Shown here: positions 7,417 through 15,777 of the stretch, piece by piece
Numbering within the stretch: position 1 is the first letter of the stretch
Layout: every line of letters begins with the position of its first letter
Source of the DNA: Burkholderiales bacterium
Lineage (GTDB): Bacteria > Pseudomonadota > Gammaproteobacteria > Burkholderiales > Nitrosomonadaceae
NCBI GenBank assembly: GCA_024235755.1
Contig: JACKLV010000009.1
Location: 1 to 64,000 of the forward strand
Direction of reading: 5' to 3'
Length of the DNA stretch: 64,000 nucleotides
The notes under the pieces: model-generated
The model's database searches: none
Seen by the model: only the letters and a program-made list of their open reading frames with translations
What the model was told of the DNA's origin: nothing
Translations under genes and position numbers: made by a program

Positions 7417-8805
7417 ATGAATGATGTAAAGCAATCTGTTCCACGTGAGATATTCAAGGCTTATGATATTCGGGGCATTGTTGATCAGAGCCTGACTGTT
7501 ACGCATGTTGAAGCAATTGGTCATGCCATTGGGTCTGAGGCGCGTGCGCGTCAGTTGACATCGATTGCGGTAGGCCGGGATGGACGGTTGTCTGGACCGT
7601 CACTTTCTGAAGCATTGATACGGGGTATTCGCAAGAGTGGTGTGGGTGTGCTCGATGTTGGCATGGTGGCGACACCTATGCTTTATTACGCTGCATTTGA
7701 ACACTGCAACTTTTCCGGCGTAATGGTGACTGGTAGTCATAATCCGCCCGAATACAACGGTTTTAAAATCGTGCTGGGTGGTGAGACACTGGCGGCGGAA
7801 TCGATACAGGCATTGCGTTTGCGTATAGATAGCCAGAATCTTGCGCATGGCGATGGCAATTACGCTCAACGCGATATCGGGGATGATTATATTCAGCGCG
7901 TTGTCAACGATGTAAGACTCGATCGTCCGATGAAAATAGTTGTGGATTGTGGCAACGGTGTGACAGGCGCTTTTGCTCCCGCGCTTTACCGGCAACTCGG
8001 TTGCGATGTGTATGAGCTGTTTTGCGATGTCGATGGCGCTTTTCCCAATCATCACCCCGATCCGTCGATGCCTGACAACCTGCGCGATGTAATTCATGCA
8101 CTTGCCACGACGGATGCTGAAATTGGATTGGCCTTTGACGGTGATGGTGACCGCCTTGGTGTTGTCACTAAAGACGGCAATATTATTTATCCGGATCGTC
8201 AGCTCATGTTGTTTGCTGCGGATGTATTGTCCAGAAATCCCGGGGGGCAGATTATTTTTGATGTCAAATGCACGCGAAATCTGGCACCGTGGATCGAACA
8301 GCATGGCGGCGTGCCCATTATGTGGAAAACAGGACATTCGTTTATTAAAGCCAAGTTAAAAGAAACCAATGCGCTGCTGGCGGGTGAAATGAGCGGACAC
8401 TTCTTTATCAAAGAGCGGTGGTATGGTTTCGATGACGGGTTGTACGCCGGTGCACGCCTGCTGGAATTGCTGAGTCATGCGGAAAACATGGATTACGTGT
8501 TGAACAGTCTTCCCGATTCGATCAATACACCGGAGTTACAAATCAGAGTACAGGAAGGTGAAAATCATGCCTTGATAGCCGCATTGCAACGGGATGCGCG
8601 TTTTGAAAATGCGCAGCAGGTTATTACCATCGACGGATTGCGGGTTGAGTATGTCGATGGATTTGGACTTGCGCGCGCATCCAATACGACTCCGGTGATT
8701 GTTTTGCGATTTGAGGCCGAGAACGAGGCGGCGCTGGAACGCATCCAGCAGGATTTTCGTGACAATATCCTGCGTGTAATGCCGGATGCTGCATTGCCTT
8801 TTTAG
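7417..8805 (+). CDS. algC: Phosphomannomutase/phosphoglucomutase (AlgC type)
   Basis: This enzyme interconverts hexose 6- and 1-phosphates (mannose and/or glucose) to supply sugar nucleotides for LPS and exopolysaccharide. The four landmarks of the alpha-D-phosphohexomutase family are visible in order: the phosphoserine loop VTGSHNP (Ser107), the metal loop DGDGDR, the sugar loop GEMSGHFF, and a C-terminal phosphate-binding domain (RASNTTPVIVLRFEA). The start at 7417 (MNDVKQSVPREIFKAYDIRG) matches the family; longer frames from 7315 overlap the zinc-finger gene. The length of 462 residues is typical of AlgC/PMM-PGM. The dual specificity is inferred from family resemblance only. Confidence 0.93.
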   Translation: MNDVKQSVPREIFKAYDIRGIVDQSLTVTHVEAIGHAIGSEARARQLTSIAVGRDGRLSGPSLSEALIRGIRKSGVGVLDVGMVATPMLYYAAFEHCNFSGVMVTGSHNPPEYNGFKIVLGGETLAAESIQALRLRIDSQNLAHGDGNYAQRDIGDDYIQRVVNDVRLDRPMKIVVDCGNGVTGAFAPALYRQLGCDVYELFCDVDGAFPNHHPDPSMPDNLRDVIHALATTDAEIGLAFDGDGDRLGVVTKDGNIIYPDRQLMLFAADVLSRNPGGQIIFDVKCTRNLAPWIEQHGGVPIMWKTGHSFIKAKLKETNALLAGEMSGHFFIKERWYGFDDGLYAGARLLELLSHAENMDYVLNSLPDSINTPELQIRVQEGENHALIAALQRDARFENAQQVITIDGLRVEYVDGFGLARASNTTPVIVLRFEAENEAALERIQQDFRDNILRVMPDAALPF

Positions 8806-8830
8806 ACAGTACAGATGAATCCGCCTAGAC

Positions 8831-10447
8831 ATGAAGATTGCCATAGCACAACTCAATTTTACCGTCGGCGATATCGCCGGTAATGCCGCAAAAATTATTG
8901 ACGCGGTAGAGCAGGCGAAAAATGCCGGTGCGGAATTGGTTGTAACACCGGAGCTTGCTTTATCCGGTTACCCGCCGGTTGATTTATTATTGCGCGAGAC
9001 ATTTTATGAGCATTGCGCTGATGCCTTGAATGATCTGGTAAAAAAAATCTCCGGAATTATACTGGTCGTTGGTCATCCGGATTTTCGAAATGGCAAGCTC
9101 TATAACTCGGCTTCCGTGATCCGGGACGGGGAAGTTATTGCGTATCATCATAAGCATATTCTGAATCGGGCGCCCTTTTTTAACGAAAACTATTATTTTG
9201 ACAAAGGTGTGGAGCCTTGCCGCTTTGAAGTGGCTGGCGAGAAATTCGGCATCCTGATTTGCGCAGACTTCTGGCAGGCGCATATACATGACGATACAAC
9301 CTTGTTTGACGCGGATGTCGATCATTTGCTGGTGCTGAGTGCTTCCGCATACCATATTGATAAACAAGTTTCCCGTTACCAGCTAACCCAGCAATTTATC
9401 AAAAAAACCGGTATCAGCATCATTCATGCAAATCTGGTGGGCGGGCAGGATGAACTGGTGTTTGATGGTGCGTCTTTTGTCATGGACAGACAAGGTGTAT
9501 TGACGCACCAATTCGCCGAATTCAAGGAAGAAGTGGGTCTGGTTGAAATCGAGAGTCAGACGCCAGTAAATGGATATATCGAACCCCATTTATCAACGGT
9601 TGCCAGTATATATCAGGCTTTGTGCGTGGGGGTAAAGGATTATATCGAAAAGAACAATTTTCCCGGTGTGCTGATCGGTTTGTCAGGTGGTGTCGACTCG
9701 GCGTTAACGCTGGCGGTTGCAGTGGACGCGCTGGGCACCGAACGGGTGCAGACAGTCATGATGCCCACGCAATACACCTCAAGTTCCAGCCTCGAGGACG
9801 CCGGAACAATGGCAAGAACATTGGGTGTCAAACACAGTCAAAGCTTGATCAAACCGTTGCTCGATCATTTTTTATTGACGCTGGAAAATGATTTTCAGCT
9901 GTCACCGGAAAACAATTATGTGAGTACAGTGCCAGAGAATCTGCAAGCGCGTATACGCGGTACGCTGTTGATGGCCTTATCGAACCAGAGTGGTTATATC
10001 GTTCTGACAACGGGCAATAAATCCGAGATAGCCGTCGGCTATTGTACCTTATACGGTGACATGGTCGGTGGTTTTGCAGTATTGAAGGATATCAGTAAGA
10101 GTATGGTTTATCAGTTATGTAAATACCGCAATCAGATTGACGAAATTATTCCCCGACGTATTATCGAACGTGCGCCGTCTGCGGAATTACGCTATAACCA
10201 GACCGACCAGGATAGCTTGCCGCCGTATGAAGTACTGGATGCTGTGATGGAAGCGTATGTCGAAAATAATCTGTCGCCGGTGGAAATTATTGAGAAAGGT
10301 TTCACCGAAGCGGATGTCCACCGCGTCATCCACTTGATCAAGGTTAACGAGTACAAGCGCCGCCAATCACCACCCGGTATCCGTGTCACGCAGTGTGATT
10401 TTGGCACGACTTGGCGGCATCCTATTACCAACAAGTTTGAGCAGTGA
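8831..10447 (+). CDS. nadE: Glutamine-dependent NAD+ synthetase
   Basis: NadE amidates nicotinate adenine dinucleotide to NAD+. The N-terminal half is a nitrilase-type glutaminase with Glu41 (TPELALSGYPP), Lys108 (YHHKHILN) and Cys144 (ILICADFW). The C-terminal half is the ammonia-using synthetase with the PPi loop LSGGVDS (285-290), TTGNKSEIAVGY and the ending SPPGIRV. At 538 residues it is a complete two-domain enzyme that uses glutamine directly. It starts 25 bases after the mutase gene and probably belongs to the same transcription unit. Confidence 0.96.
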   Translation: MKIAIAQLNFTVGDIAGNAAKIIDAVEQAKNAGAELVVTPELALSGYPPVDLLLRETFYEHCADALNDLVKKISGIILVVGHPDFRNGKLYNSASVIRDGEVIAYHHKHILNRAPFFNENYYFDKGVEPCRFEVAGEKFGILICADFWQAHIHDDTTLFDADVDHLLVLSASAYHIDKQVSRYQLTQQFIKKTGISIIHANLVGGQDELVFDGASFVMDRQGVLTHQFAEFKEEVGLVEIESQTPVNGYIEPHLSTVASIYQALCVGVKDYIEKNNFPGVLIGLSGGVDSALTLAVAVDALGTERVQTVMMPTQYTSSSSLEDAGTMARTLGVKHSQSLIKPLLDHFLLTLENDFQLSPENNYVSTVPENLQARIRGTLLMALSNQSGYIVLTTGNKSEIAVGYCTLYGDMVGGFAVLKDISKSMVYQLCKYRNQIDEIIPRRIIERAPSAELRYNQTDQDSLPPYEVLDAVMEAYVENNLSPVEIIEKGFTEADVHRVIHLIKVNEYKRRQSPPGIRVTQCDFGTTWRHPITNKFEQ

Positions 10448-10623
10448 TTGAGTGCGAGCGTATCGAAGCATCTAATTAGCATGGTTTGTTTTGTAACGCA
10501 TTGATTGAATCATTCAGTAGAGAGGCTGATTAGGCCGGTTTGTTGCGAACGCTGCTACTATCAAAGATTAGAATAAAACGGAGTGGGGTTGTTCATATTC
10601 AATTCATTTACGCTACGGTAACT

Positions 10624-11349
10624 GTGAAAAGCCGCGATCTTTTTATAATACAGTTTGTTTTGATAGTGATGCTTTGGGTTGTTTTCGAAGTCAATGCTTC
10701 CAATGTCGTGCCGGATACTATGGCGGAGCGAGTCAAAGCCTGTGCGATCTGTCATGGCGAAGCGGACACTGTTGGGCAGCATGTGTATTATCCGCGCATT
10801 GGCGGCAAGCCGTGGGGTTATCTTTACAATCAATTGCGCAACTTCAGAGACGGGCGGCGCCATTATCAGCCGATGGCTATTCTTCTGGAGAATATGTCTG
10901 ATGCCTATCTGATGGATATAGCGCGTTTCTTCTCAGAACAAGAACCATCGGATTATCAGCCTGAACGGCATATCATGCAATCCAGTGAGGTCCAATTGGC
11001 TGAATGGCTTATTTTTTCAGGCGATGAAGATCGGGGTATTCCGGCCTGCAGTAATTGTCATGGCACTGCATTGATGGGTAAAACATCGTATATTCCCGGA
11101 TTGCTGGGGTTACCTCGTGCCTATTTGACGGCACAGTTTGGCAGTTGGCGCAATGGCGGTCTGGCTCGTGGACTGGTATCCGATTGTATGTCAGAGATTG
11201 CCAAAAAACTGACGGACGAAGAAGTGAATGCAGTGGCAAAATGGCTGGCGATACAGGCCGTTTCAGTCAAACCTGAACCGGCGGAAACATTGACGCCTGA
11301 ACTGGCTAATCGATGCGGCAGCATTGTCATGGATGGACCTGGGCTATGA
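10624..11349 (+). CDS. Dihaem cytochrome c, c4-like
   Basis: This exported electron carrier has two haem c sites, CAICH (residues 40-44) and CSNCH (142-146), each followed by the PRIGG/PGLLG-type segment and a distal Met region (PMAILLENMSD, DCMSEIAKKL). That arrangement is typical of cytochrome c4, which has two similar halves. A GTG at 10624 gives a clean signal peptide (KSRDL, hydrophobic core, VNAS). A TTG at 10540 would add 28 residues and is less likely. Its stop overlaps the next gene's ATG (ATGA), so the two cytochromes are translationally coupled and presumably form one electron-transfer module. The electron donor and acceptor cannot be read from the sequence. Confidence 0.85.
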   Translation: MKSRDLFIIQFVLIVMLWVVFEVNASNVVPDTMAERVKACAICHGEADTVGQHVYYPRIGGKPWGYLYNQLRNFRDGRRHYQPMAILLENMSDAYLMDIARFFSEQEPSDYQPERHIMQSSEVQLAEWLIFSGDEDRGIPACSNCHGTALMGKTSYIPGLLGLPRAYLTAQFGSWRNGGLARGLVSDCMSEIAKKLTDEEVNAVAKWLAIQAVSVKPEPAETLTPELANRCGSIVMDGPGL

Positions 11350-12644
11350 GTGTTAGCGTAGATGTGCCGAGTAAGTTAAAAAAGTTGACGATACTTTTGA
11401 TTGCTTGCGTTGTGCTGATACTCCTGACTGTAGACAATGCTGTATCCGGTAATGCAGCCGATTTATTCAATCCAGCAGGACTCGACCCCCAGCAACAGCG
11501 CGGTGCATATCTGACACGCGCAGGCAACTGTATGGGATGCCATACTGCCCGTGGCGGACTGCCGTTTGCAGGTGGGCGCCGTTTAGTCACCTCGTTTGGT
11601 ATTTTTGTTACGCCCAATATCACACCCGATAAAGATACCGGGATCGGTAACTGGTCCGAGGCGGATTTCTGGCAGGCATTGCACGAGGGCAGATCGCCGG
11701 ATGGCCAATTGCTGTATCCTGCATTTCCTTATACCGAATATACCAAGGTGACGCGACAGGATGCTGGGGCGATTTTTGCGTATCTGCAATCACTACCGGC
11801 GGTAAGTCAAACAAATCCGCTGCACGATATTCGCTTCCCCTATAATTTTAGGCCGTTGCTGTATATCTGGCGTGCCTTGTATTTCAAGTCGGGTGAATAT
11901 GTTCCCGATCCAACCAGAACAGAACAATGGAACCGGGGCGCTTATCTGGTACAGGGGCTGGGACACTGCAATGCCTGTCACACTGACCGCAGCTTGCTGG
12001 GTGGGGCGGAAAACGATTTGGCAGGCGGACAGATTATGGGTATGAACTGGTATGCGCCATCATTGACTTCGCATCTCGAAGCCGGCAGTCGTGACTGGAC
12101 TATTGATGAAATCGTCGAATTACTGTCAATCGGGATTTCAGAACGTGCGGTGGCGTCGGGGCCGATGGCCGCAATCATCAGGCAAAGCCTTCAATACTTA
12201 TCTGAGGATGATCTGCGGGCAATGGCCGTATATCTGCAATCGATATCGGATAGCAAATCAGATTATGCAGCCGATACAACGCCACCAGTTCCTATCAGTG
12301 CCTATCATGAGCTGGTGAAAGGAGAAAGGCTATATCAAATCTACTGCCAGGAATGCCATGGCTCGTTCGGTGAGGGGGTGCCTGGAATTTATCCACCGCT
12401 GGCACGAAATCGCAGCGTGATTATGGCGTCGCCGCTCAATTCCATTCGCAGCATCCTGGAAGGCGGTTACCCCGCCACGACCACAAAAAATCCGCAACCA
12501 TACGGTATGCCCCCGTTTCAACAAATTCTGCAGGATGAAGAAATCGCAAGCCTCGTATCGTATATCAGAAATGCCTGGGGCAACAGTGCAAGCCGCGTAA
12601 CGGTATTTGACGTGGAGCGTGGCAGGCGCGTTGGAACTGAATGA
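11346..12644 (+). CDS. Trihaem cytochrome c, dehydrogenase cytochrome-subunit type
   Basis: The 432-residue product has a hydrophobic N-terminal anchor or signal (residues 15-33) and three CxxCH haem sites: CMGCH (62-66), CNACH (208-212) and CQECH (334-338). The pattern and segments such as RGAYLTRAGNCMGCHTARGG, GRSPDGQLLYPAFPY and GMNWYAPSLT match the cytochrome c subunit of membrane-bound alcohol, aldehyde and gluconate dehydrogenases. No flavin or quinoprotein dehydrogenase lies nearby, so its donor is unknown; together with the coupled c4-like protein it may act as an independent periplasmic electron-transfer pair. The start at 11346 overlaps the previous stop. Confidence 0.87.
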   Translation: MSVSVDVPSKLKKLTILLIACVVLILLTVDNAVSGNAADLFNPAGLDPQQQRGAYLTRAGNCMGCHTARGGLPFAGGRRLVTSFGIFVTPNITPDKDTGIGNWSEADFWQALHEGRSPDGQLLYPAFPYTEYTKVTRQDAGAIFAYLQSLPAVSQTNPLHDIRFPYNFRPLLYIWRALYFKSGEYVPDPTRTEQWNRGAYLVQGLGHCNACHTDRSLLGGAENDLAGGQIMGMNWYAPSLTSHLEAGSRDWTIDEIVELLSIGISERAVASGPMAAIIRQSLQYLSEDDLRAMAVYLQSISDSKSDYAADTTPPVPISAYHELVKGERLYQIYCQECHGSFGEGVPGIYPPLARNRSVIMASPLNSIRSILEGGYPATTTKNPQPYGMPPFQQILQDEEIASLVSYIRNAWGNSASRVTVFDVERGRRVGTE

Positions 12645-12700
12645 TAACCTATAGTCCCTGAAGAGGATTGAATAATAAGCTGCTGCGACTCTTCGTGAAT

Positions 12701-13459
12701 TTATTTCCAGTGAATTGAACGGTAATCAAATCCATTGAGAATGGTCGGCTTGATAATATCGAAAAACGGAGAAAGGTCGAAATCACGTGGGGTGTACAGG
12801 CTGTGGTGGCGGATATGGTAAATTTCGTTATAGCAGTGAGCACAGTTCGGGTCGCCCAGCCATTCGCGTTTGATTTCCGGTAAGATGGGATATGACACTG
12901 ACTGAAATGCTTGAGCGATCAGGGTCGAGCAGATCGCGCGCGTGGGGTCTCCGCTGCCGAGTGCCAGCAAGCGGCGGCGCAATCTTGTCGGTACCGGTGC
13001 AAACGGAAACAAATAACGGGCGAGATCGAAAATATTTTTCAGGTCATAATGATAGCCGATACGTTTGACGACAAAATCAACCACACGTTTGCAGTCTTCT
13101 GGATTCAAACCCACAGGTCGGCAGATTCGCGTATTTAAATGCGCATAGTGTGCCAGCGTAATAGCATGGACGCCGTATTTCAGATCAGCCTCGACCAATA
13201 CCAGTGGCATTTGCCAGGATTCGCGCGCCGGTAGGGCGTTCTCACCGATATAGATGGCTGCATGTGACCAAGTGGATTGCGTCAGATATTTGATGGGGAT
13301 ACTCAAGCGCGTGTCGCCATCGACGAGTAGCACATCTCCCGGTTGCAGTGACGCGCGTAGCGCTTCCTGGCTGATCGGCGCAATATGCGTTGTTTTTTTG
13401 AGTGGCTTTGTTAGGTAGTTTGCCAGCAGACTGCCAGCAGTATGTGCAATCCATCCCAT
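12701..13459 (-). CDS. YiiX/YebB-like permuted papain-fold enzyme
   Basis: The 252-residue protein opens LQPGDVLLVDGDTRLS and continues with the catalytic-type histidine in STWSHAAIYIG (His66), an acidic VEADLKYGV (Glu90) and a late cysteine in AICSTLIAQAF (Cys177). This His-first, Cys-last order is that of the permuted NlpC/P60-like amidases/thioesterases (YiiX, YebB, LRAT-like). Substrates may be peptides or lipids. The C-terminal region has CAHCYNEIYHIRHHSLYTPRDFD. It lies 183 bases downstream of the GST-like gene on the same strand and may or may not belong to that operon. Confidence 0.75.
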   Translation of the reverse strand: MGWIAHTAGSLLANYLTKPLKKTTHIAPISQEALRASLQPGDVLLVDGDTRLSIPIKYLTQSTWSHAAIYIGENALPARESWQMPLVLVEADLKYGVHAITLAHYAHLNTRICRPVGLNPEDCKRVVDFVVKRIGYHYDLKNIFDLARYLFPFAPVPTRLRRRLLALGSGDPTRAICSTLIAQAFQSVSYPILPEIKREWLGDPNCAHCYNEIYHIRHHSLYTPRDFDLSPFFDIIKPTILNGFDYRSIHWK

Positions 13460-13642
13460 TGGAACCGGTTTCCCTACTTTTTCATTAAACCTAAAATTTG
13501 GATGTTACTTCATTTCTTCAAGATGGTCGTGTTATTAGCCTGCAAATGTTCATTTCAGTCAATGAACAAGTGGAGTGTATCATTTTTTCGGTATGTAACA
13601 ATTTCGGAGAAACTGAAGGTTCTCTACATGCACCATAAGCGT

Positions 13643-14437
13643 TCAGGGATTGTCACGGACACTCCGGTAACGGTCCTGCGCATAAAGACGCAAAATAAAT
13701 TCGCCTGCTGGTGTTTGCCGCATCGCGCGAATGATTGCTTGTAACTCTAGGGGAAATTCTTCCAAGGTCGGGATGGGACCCTGCCCGAATTGATCACCGC
13801 CATAATTAGCTGGAAGTACCAGTGGAGCGCCGCTGACAGCAAATGCCAGATCGGCTAGCGTCAGTCGTTCACCGTAAAGATAGGTTCTTCCATCCGCGAG
13901 CAGGTGATCGACTTCTTCGAAGACTGTCTTGATCGTTTTCAGCGATTCATCGGCGGTCGCTTTGCTCAGTTGCTGTGATTTCCATATTAATTGTTTGGGA
14001 ATGTTGTACCAGTGTTTGACAAAAAAACGTTCGATCCACGGGCTGCCCAGCGTCAGCGGCCGGATCATAACGATTTTATAAGGCAGCAGGTTGGTGTAGG
14101 CCCATTTGACAACAGCGCCACCCAATTCTGAATTGTAGCGTTTCCAACTGGTTTCCATTTGATCGGCCAGTGTTTCCGGAATCAGTTTGAATTCGGGTGC
14201 GGTCTGTGCATCAAAATGTTTGATCACTGCATGTACGCTGGTCAGTTTGATGTCTCCATCGCGGCACAGAATAAGGCTTTTTCCACCTTGCAGTTTATTG
14301 AACAGGAAGAAGAAAGGCAGGGTGTGCCGGTTTTCCTTGAAATCAACACCGTAATAAAACAGTATCCAGCGGTTTAGCTCGCCATCGGCGCTGGGTGAAA
14401 ATGACAGAACCTTGACCGGTTTTTTATCGTTTGGCAT
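13643..14437 (-). CDS. Glutathione S-transferase-like protein
   Basis: This 264-residue protein has the thioredoxin-like plus helical layout of GSTs: an N-terminal VKVLSFSPSADGELNRWILFYYG strand-helix, a KLTSVHAVIKHFD segment in the place of the G-site SxAI motif, and a C-terminal LADGRTYLYGERLTLADLAFA, which is the classical GST N-capping box. Serines near the first strand (SFSPSADG) might replace the catalytic Cys/Ser/Tyr. It is the last gene of the minus-strand run P450-DyP-unknown pair, 54 bases after the P450, and could conjugate or isomerise an oxidised product. This role is inferred from position. Confidence 0.75.
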   Translation of the reverse strand: MPNDKKPVKVLSFSPSADGELNRWILFYYGVDFKENRHTLPFFFLFNKLQGGKSLILCRDGDIKLTSVHAVIKHFDAQTAPEFKLIPETLADQMETSWKRYNSELGGAVVKWAYTNLLPYKIVMIRPLTLGSPWIERFFVKHWYNIPKQLIWKSQQLSKATADESLKTIKTVFEEVDHLLADGRTYLYGERLTLADLAFAVSGAPLVLPANYGGDQFGQGPIPTLEEFPLELQAIIRAMRQTPAGEFILRLYAQDRYRSVRDNP

Positions 14438-14491
14438 CGCTTTTCATTACGCTCATTTGTGCAATTAATCAATAAGAATAGGCCCTGGGCT

Positions 14492-15688
14492 TTAATTGTC
14501 GTATTCGATTTCAAGACTGACCGGGAACGGTTCTTCAACGACCATGTCAGCTGCGCGGCGCAGCGTATTCTGTTTCAGAACAGCTTTGACGATACCTGGA
14601 ATCTGGGTCATGTTGATATATTGACCAAAGCAGGTGTGCAGGCCAAAGCCAAAGTGCATATAACTGTAAGCGGGACGGTCCAAGCGGAATTCTTTGGGTT
14701 TTTTGATTTTGCGTCCGTCTTTCATGGCCGATTGAGTGGCGGCCAGCACGCGTGTGCCTTTGGGTATAGTCGTCGATCTCAGCGTGCCTTTCGCGACAAC
14801 ATAGTCTTCGGCGCAGACGCGTTGAATGCCGGCGGCAAACGGATTCAGACGCAAGCTCTCGAGAACGTATTGAGCCAGCTTTTCGTCTTCGTCGGCGCGT
14901 GCGGCTTGCTGCGCTTCAACGAGTAATTCCGGATTGTCAAACAAATGATTTAAGGTGACGGCGGCGCATTTCGATGTGGTTGGAATCGCGCCGATAATCA
15001 GGCCAATCAGATTGTTCCGGATGTCGATATCGCTCATGCCGGGCATGCCCGCCTGCTGCAATTTCAGGCAACGACCCAGCACATCGTCTTTGTCGACGGG
15101 GTTGGCTTTTCTTTCCGCGATGGCTTGATCAAGGTAGCTACGTGTCTGTTCAGCAGCTTTGAGTGCTTTTTCCTCGACTTCTGGATCGTCGGGATAAAAC
15201 AGATACTGGAACATGATTGTCGCCGCATCTGTGAATTCCGTTTCATTCCAACCCGGCGTGCCAAAGTATTCGCCGATCAGTCGTGTGGGTACAACACGCG
15301 TTAGTTGCTGGACAACATCCATTCTGCCGGTTGTGTTTTTTAGAATTTCCTCGCTTGTTTTGTCGACAAACGGTTTTACAATTGTATCGATGTCTTCGCG
15401 GCGGGCAGCAATCCGCATATTGGAAACATCGCGTGTATATTGCTCGGTGTTTTGCATACCCAGAAAAAAATTGCTGCCATTAGTGACTTTGTGCATTTTT
15501 TCCGCATACGGTACCTGGAATATCCAGTCGCGGTTTAACACTTCCGTAACATCGTCGAAACGGGTCACTACTGCATTCCCTTTAAATACCACAGTGGGTT
15601 TGATTACCCGCAATATTGTGAAAATCCCGTCGAGATGCTTAAGCGCCCACGCGGTCAGTTTTTCGTTGATTGTTTTAGCGTTTGCCAT
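14492..15688 (-). CDS. Cytochrome P450 with atypical I-helix
   Basis: The haem-binding loop FGFGLHTCFG (Cys353 in the 398-residue form) and the ExxR motif ESLR (277-280) identify a P450. The I-helix reads GAIPTTSK (from 233): the usual acid of the AGx(D/E)T(T/S) proton relay is Pro. Such loss is a hallmark of P450s that work on peroxides or isomerise hydroperoxides instead of activating O2 with a redox partner, and no ferredoxin or reductase gene is nearby. The ATG at 15688 follows a GGAAC; an upstream ATG at 15724 adds 12 residues. The protein is compact for a bacterial P450, soluble, without signal peptide. It lies directly behind the DyP peroxidase gene. The substrate is unknown. Confidence 0.88.
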   Translation of the reverse strand: MANAKTINEKLTAWALKHLDGIFTILRVIKPTVVFKGNAVVTRFDDVTEVLNRDWIFQVPYAEKMHKVTNGSNFFLGMQNTEQYTRDVSNMRIAARREDIDTIVKPFVDKTSEEILKNTTGRMDVVQQLTRVVPTRLIGEYFGTPGWNETEFTDAATIMFQYLFYPDDPEVEEKALKAAEQTRSYLDQAIAERKANPVDKDDVLGRCLKLQQAGMPGMSDIDIRNNLIGLIIGAIPTTSKCAAVTLNHLFDNPELLVEAQQAARADEDEKLAQYVLESLRLNPFAAGIQRVCAEDYVVAKGTLRSTTIPKGTRVLAATQSAMKDGRKIKKPKEFRLDRPAYSYMHFGFGLHTCFGQYINMTQIPGIVKAVLKQNTLRRAADMVVEEPFPVSLEIEYDN

Positions 15689-15777
15689 AGTTAAAGTTCC
15701 AGTGATTGTGCGTTCAGTATTCACAACATGATGTTCATAACCGGCATCGGCCGGAACTTGCTATCCTGGTTGTGTGG

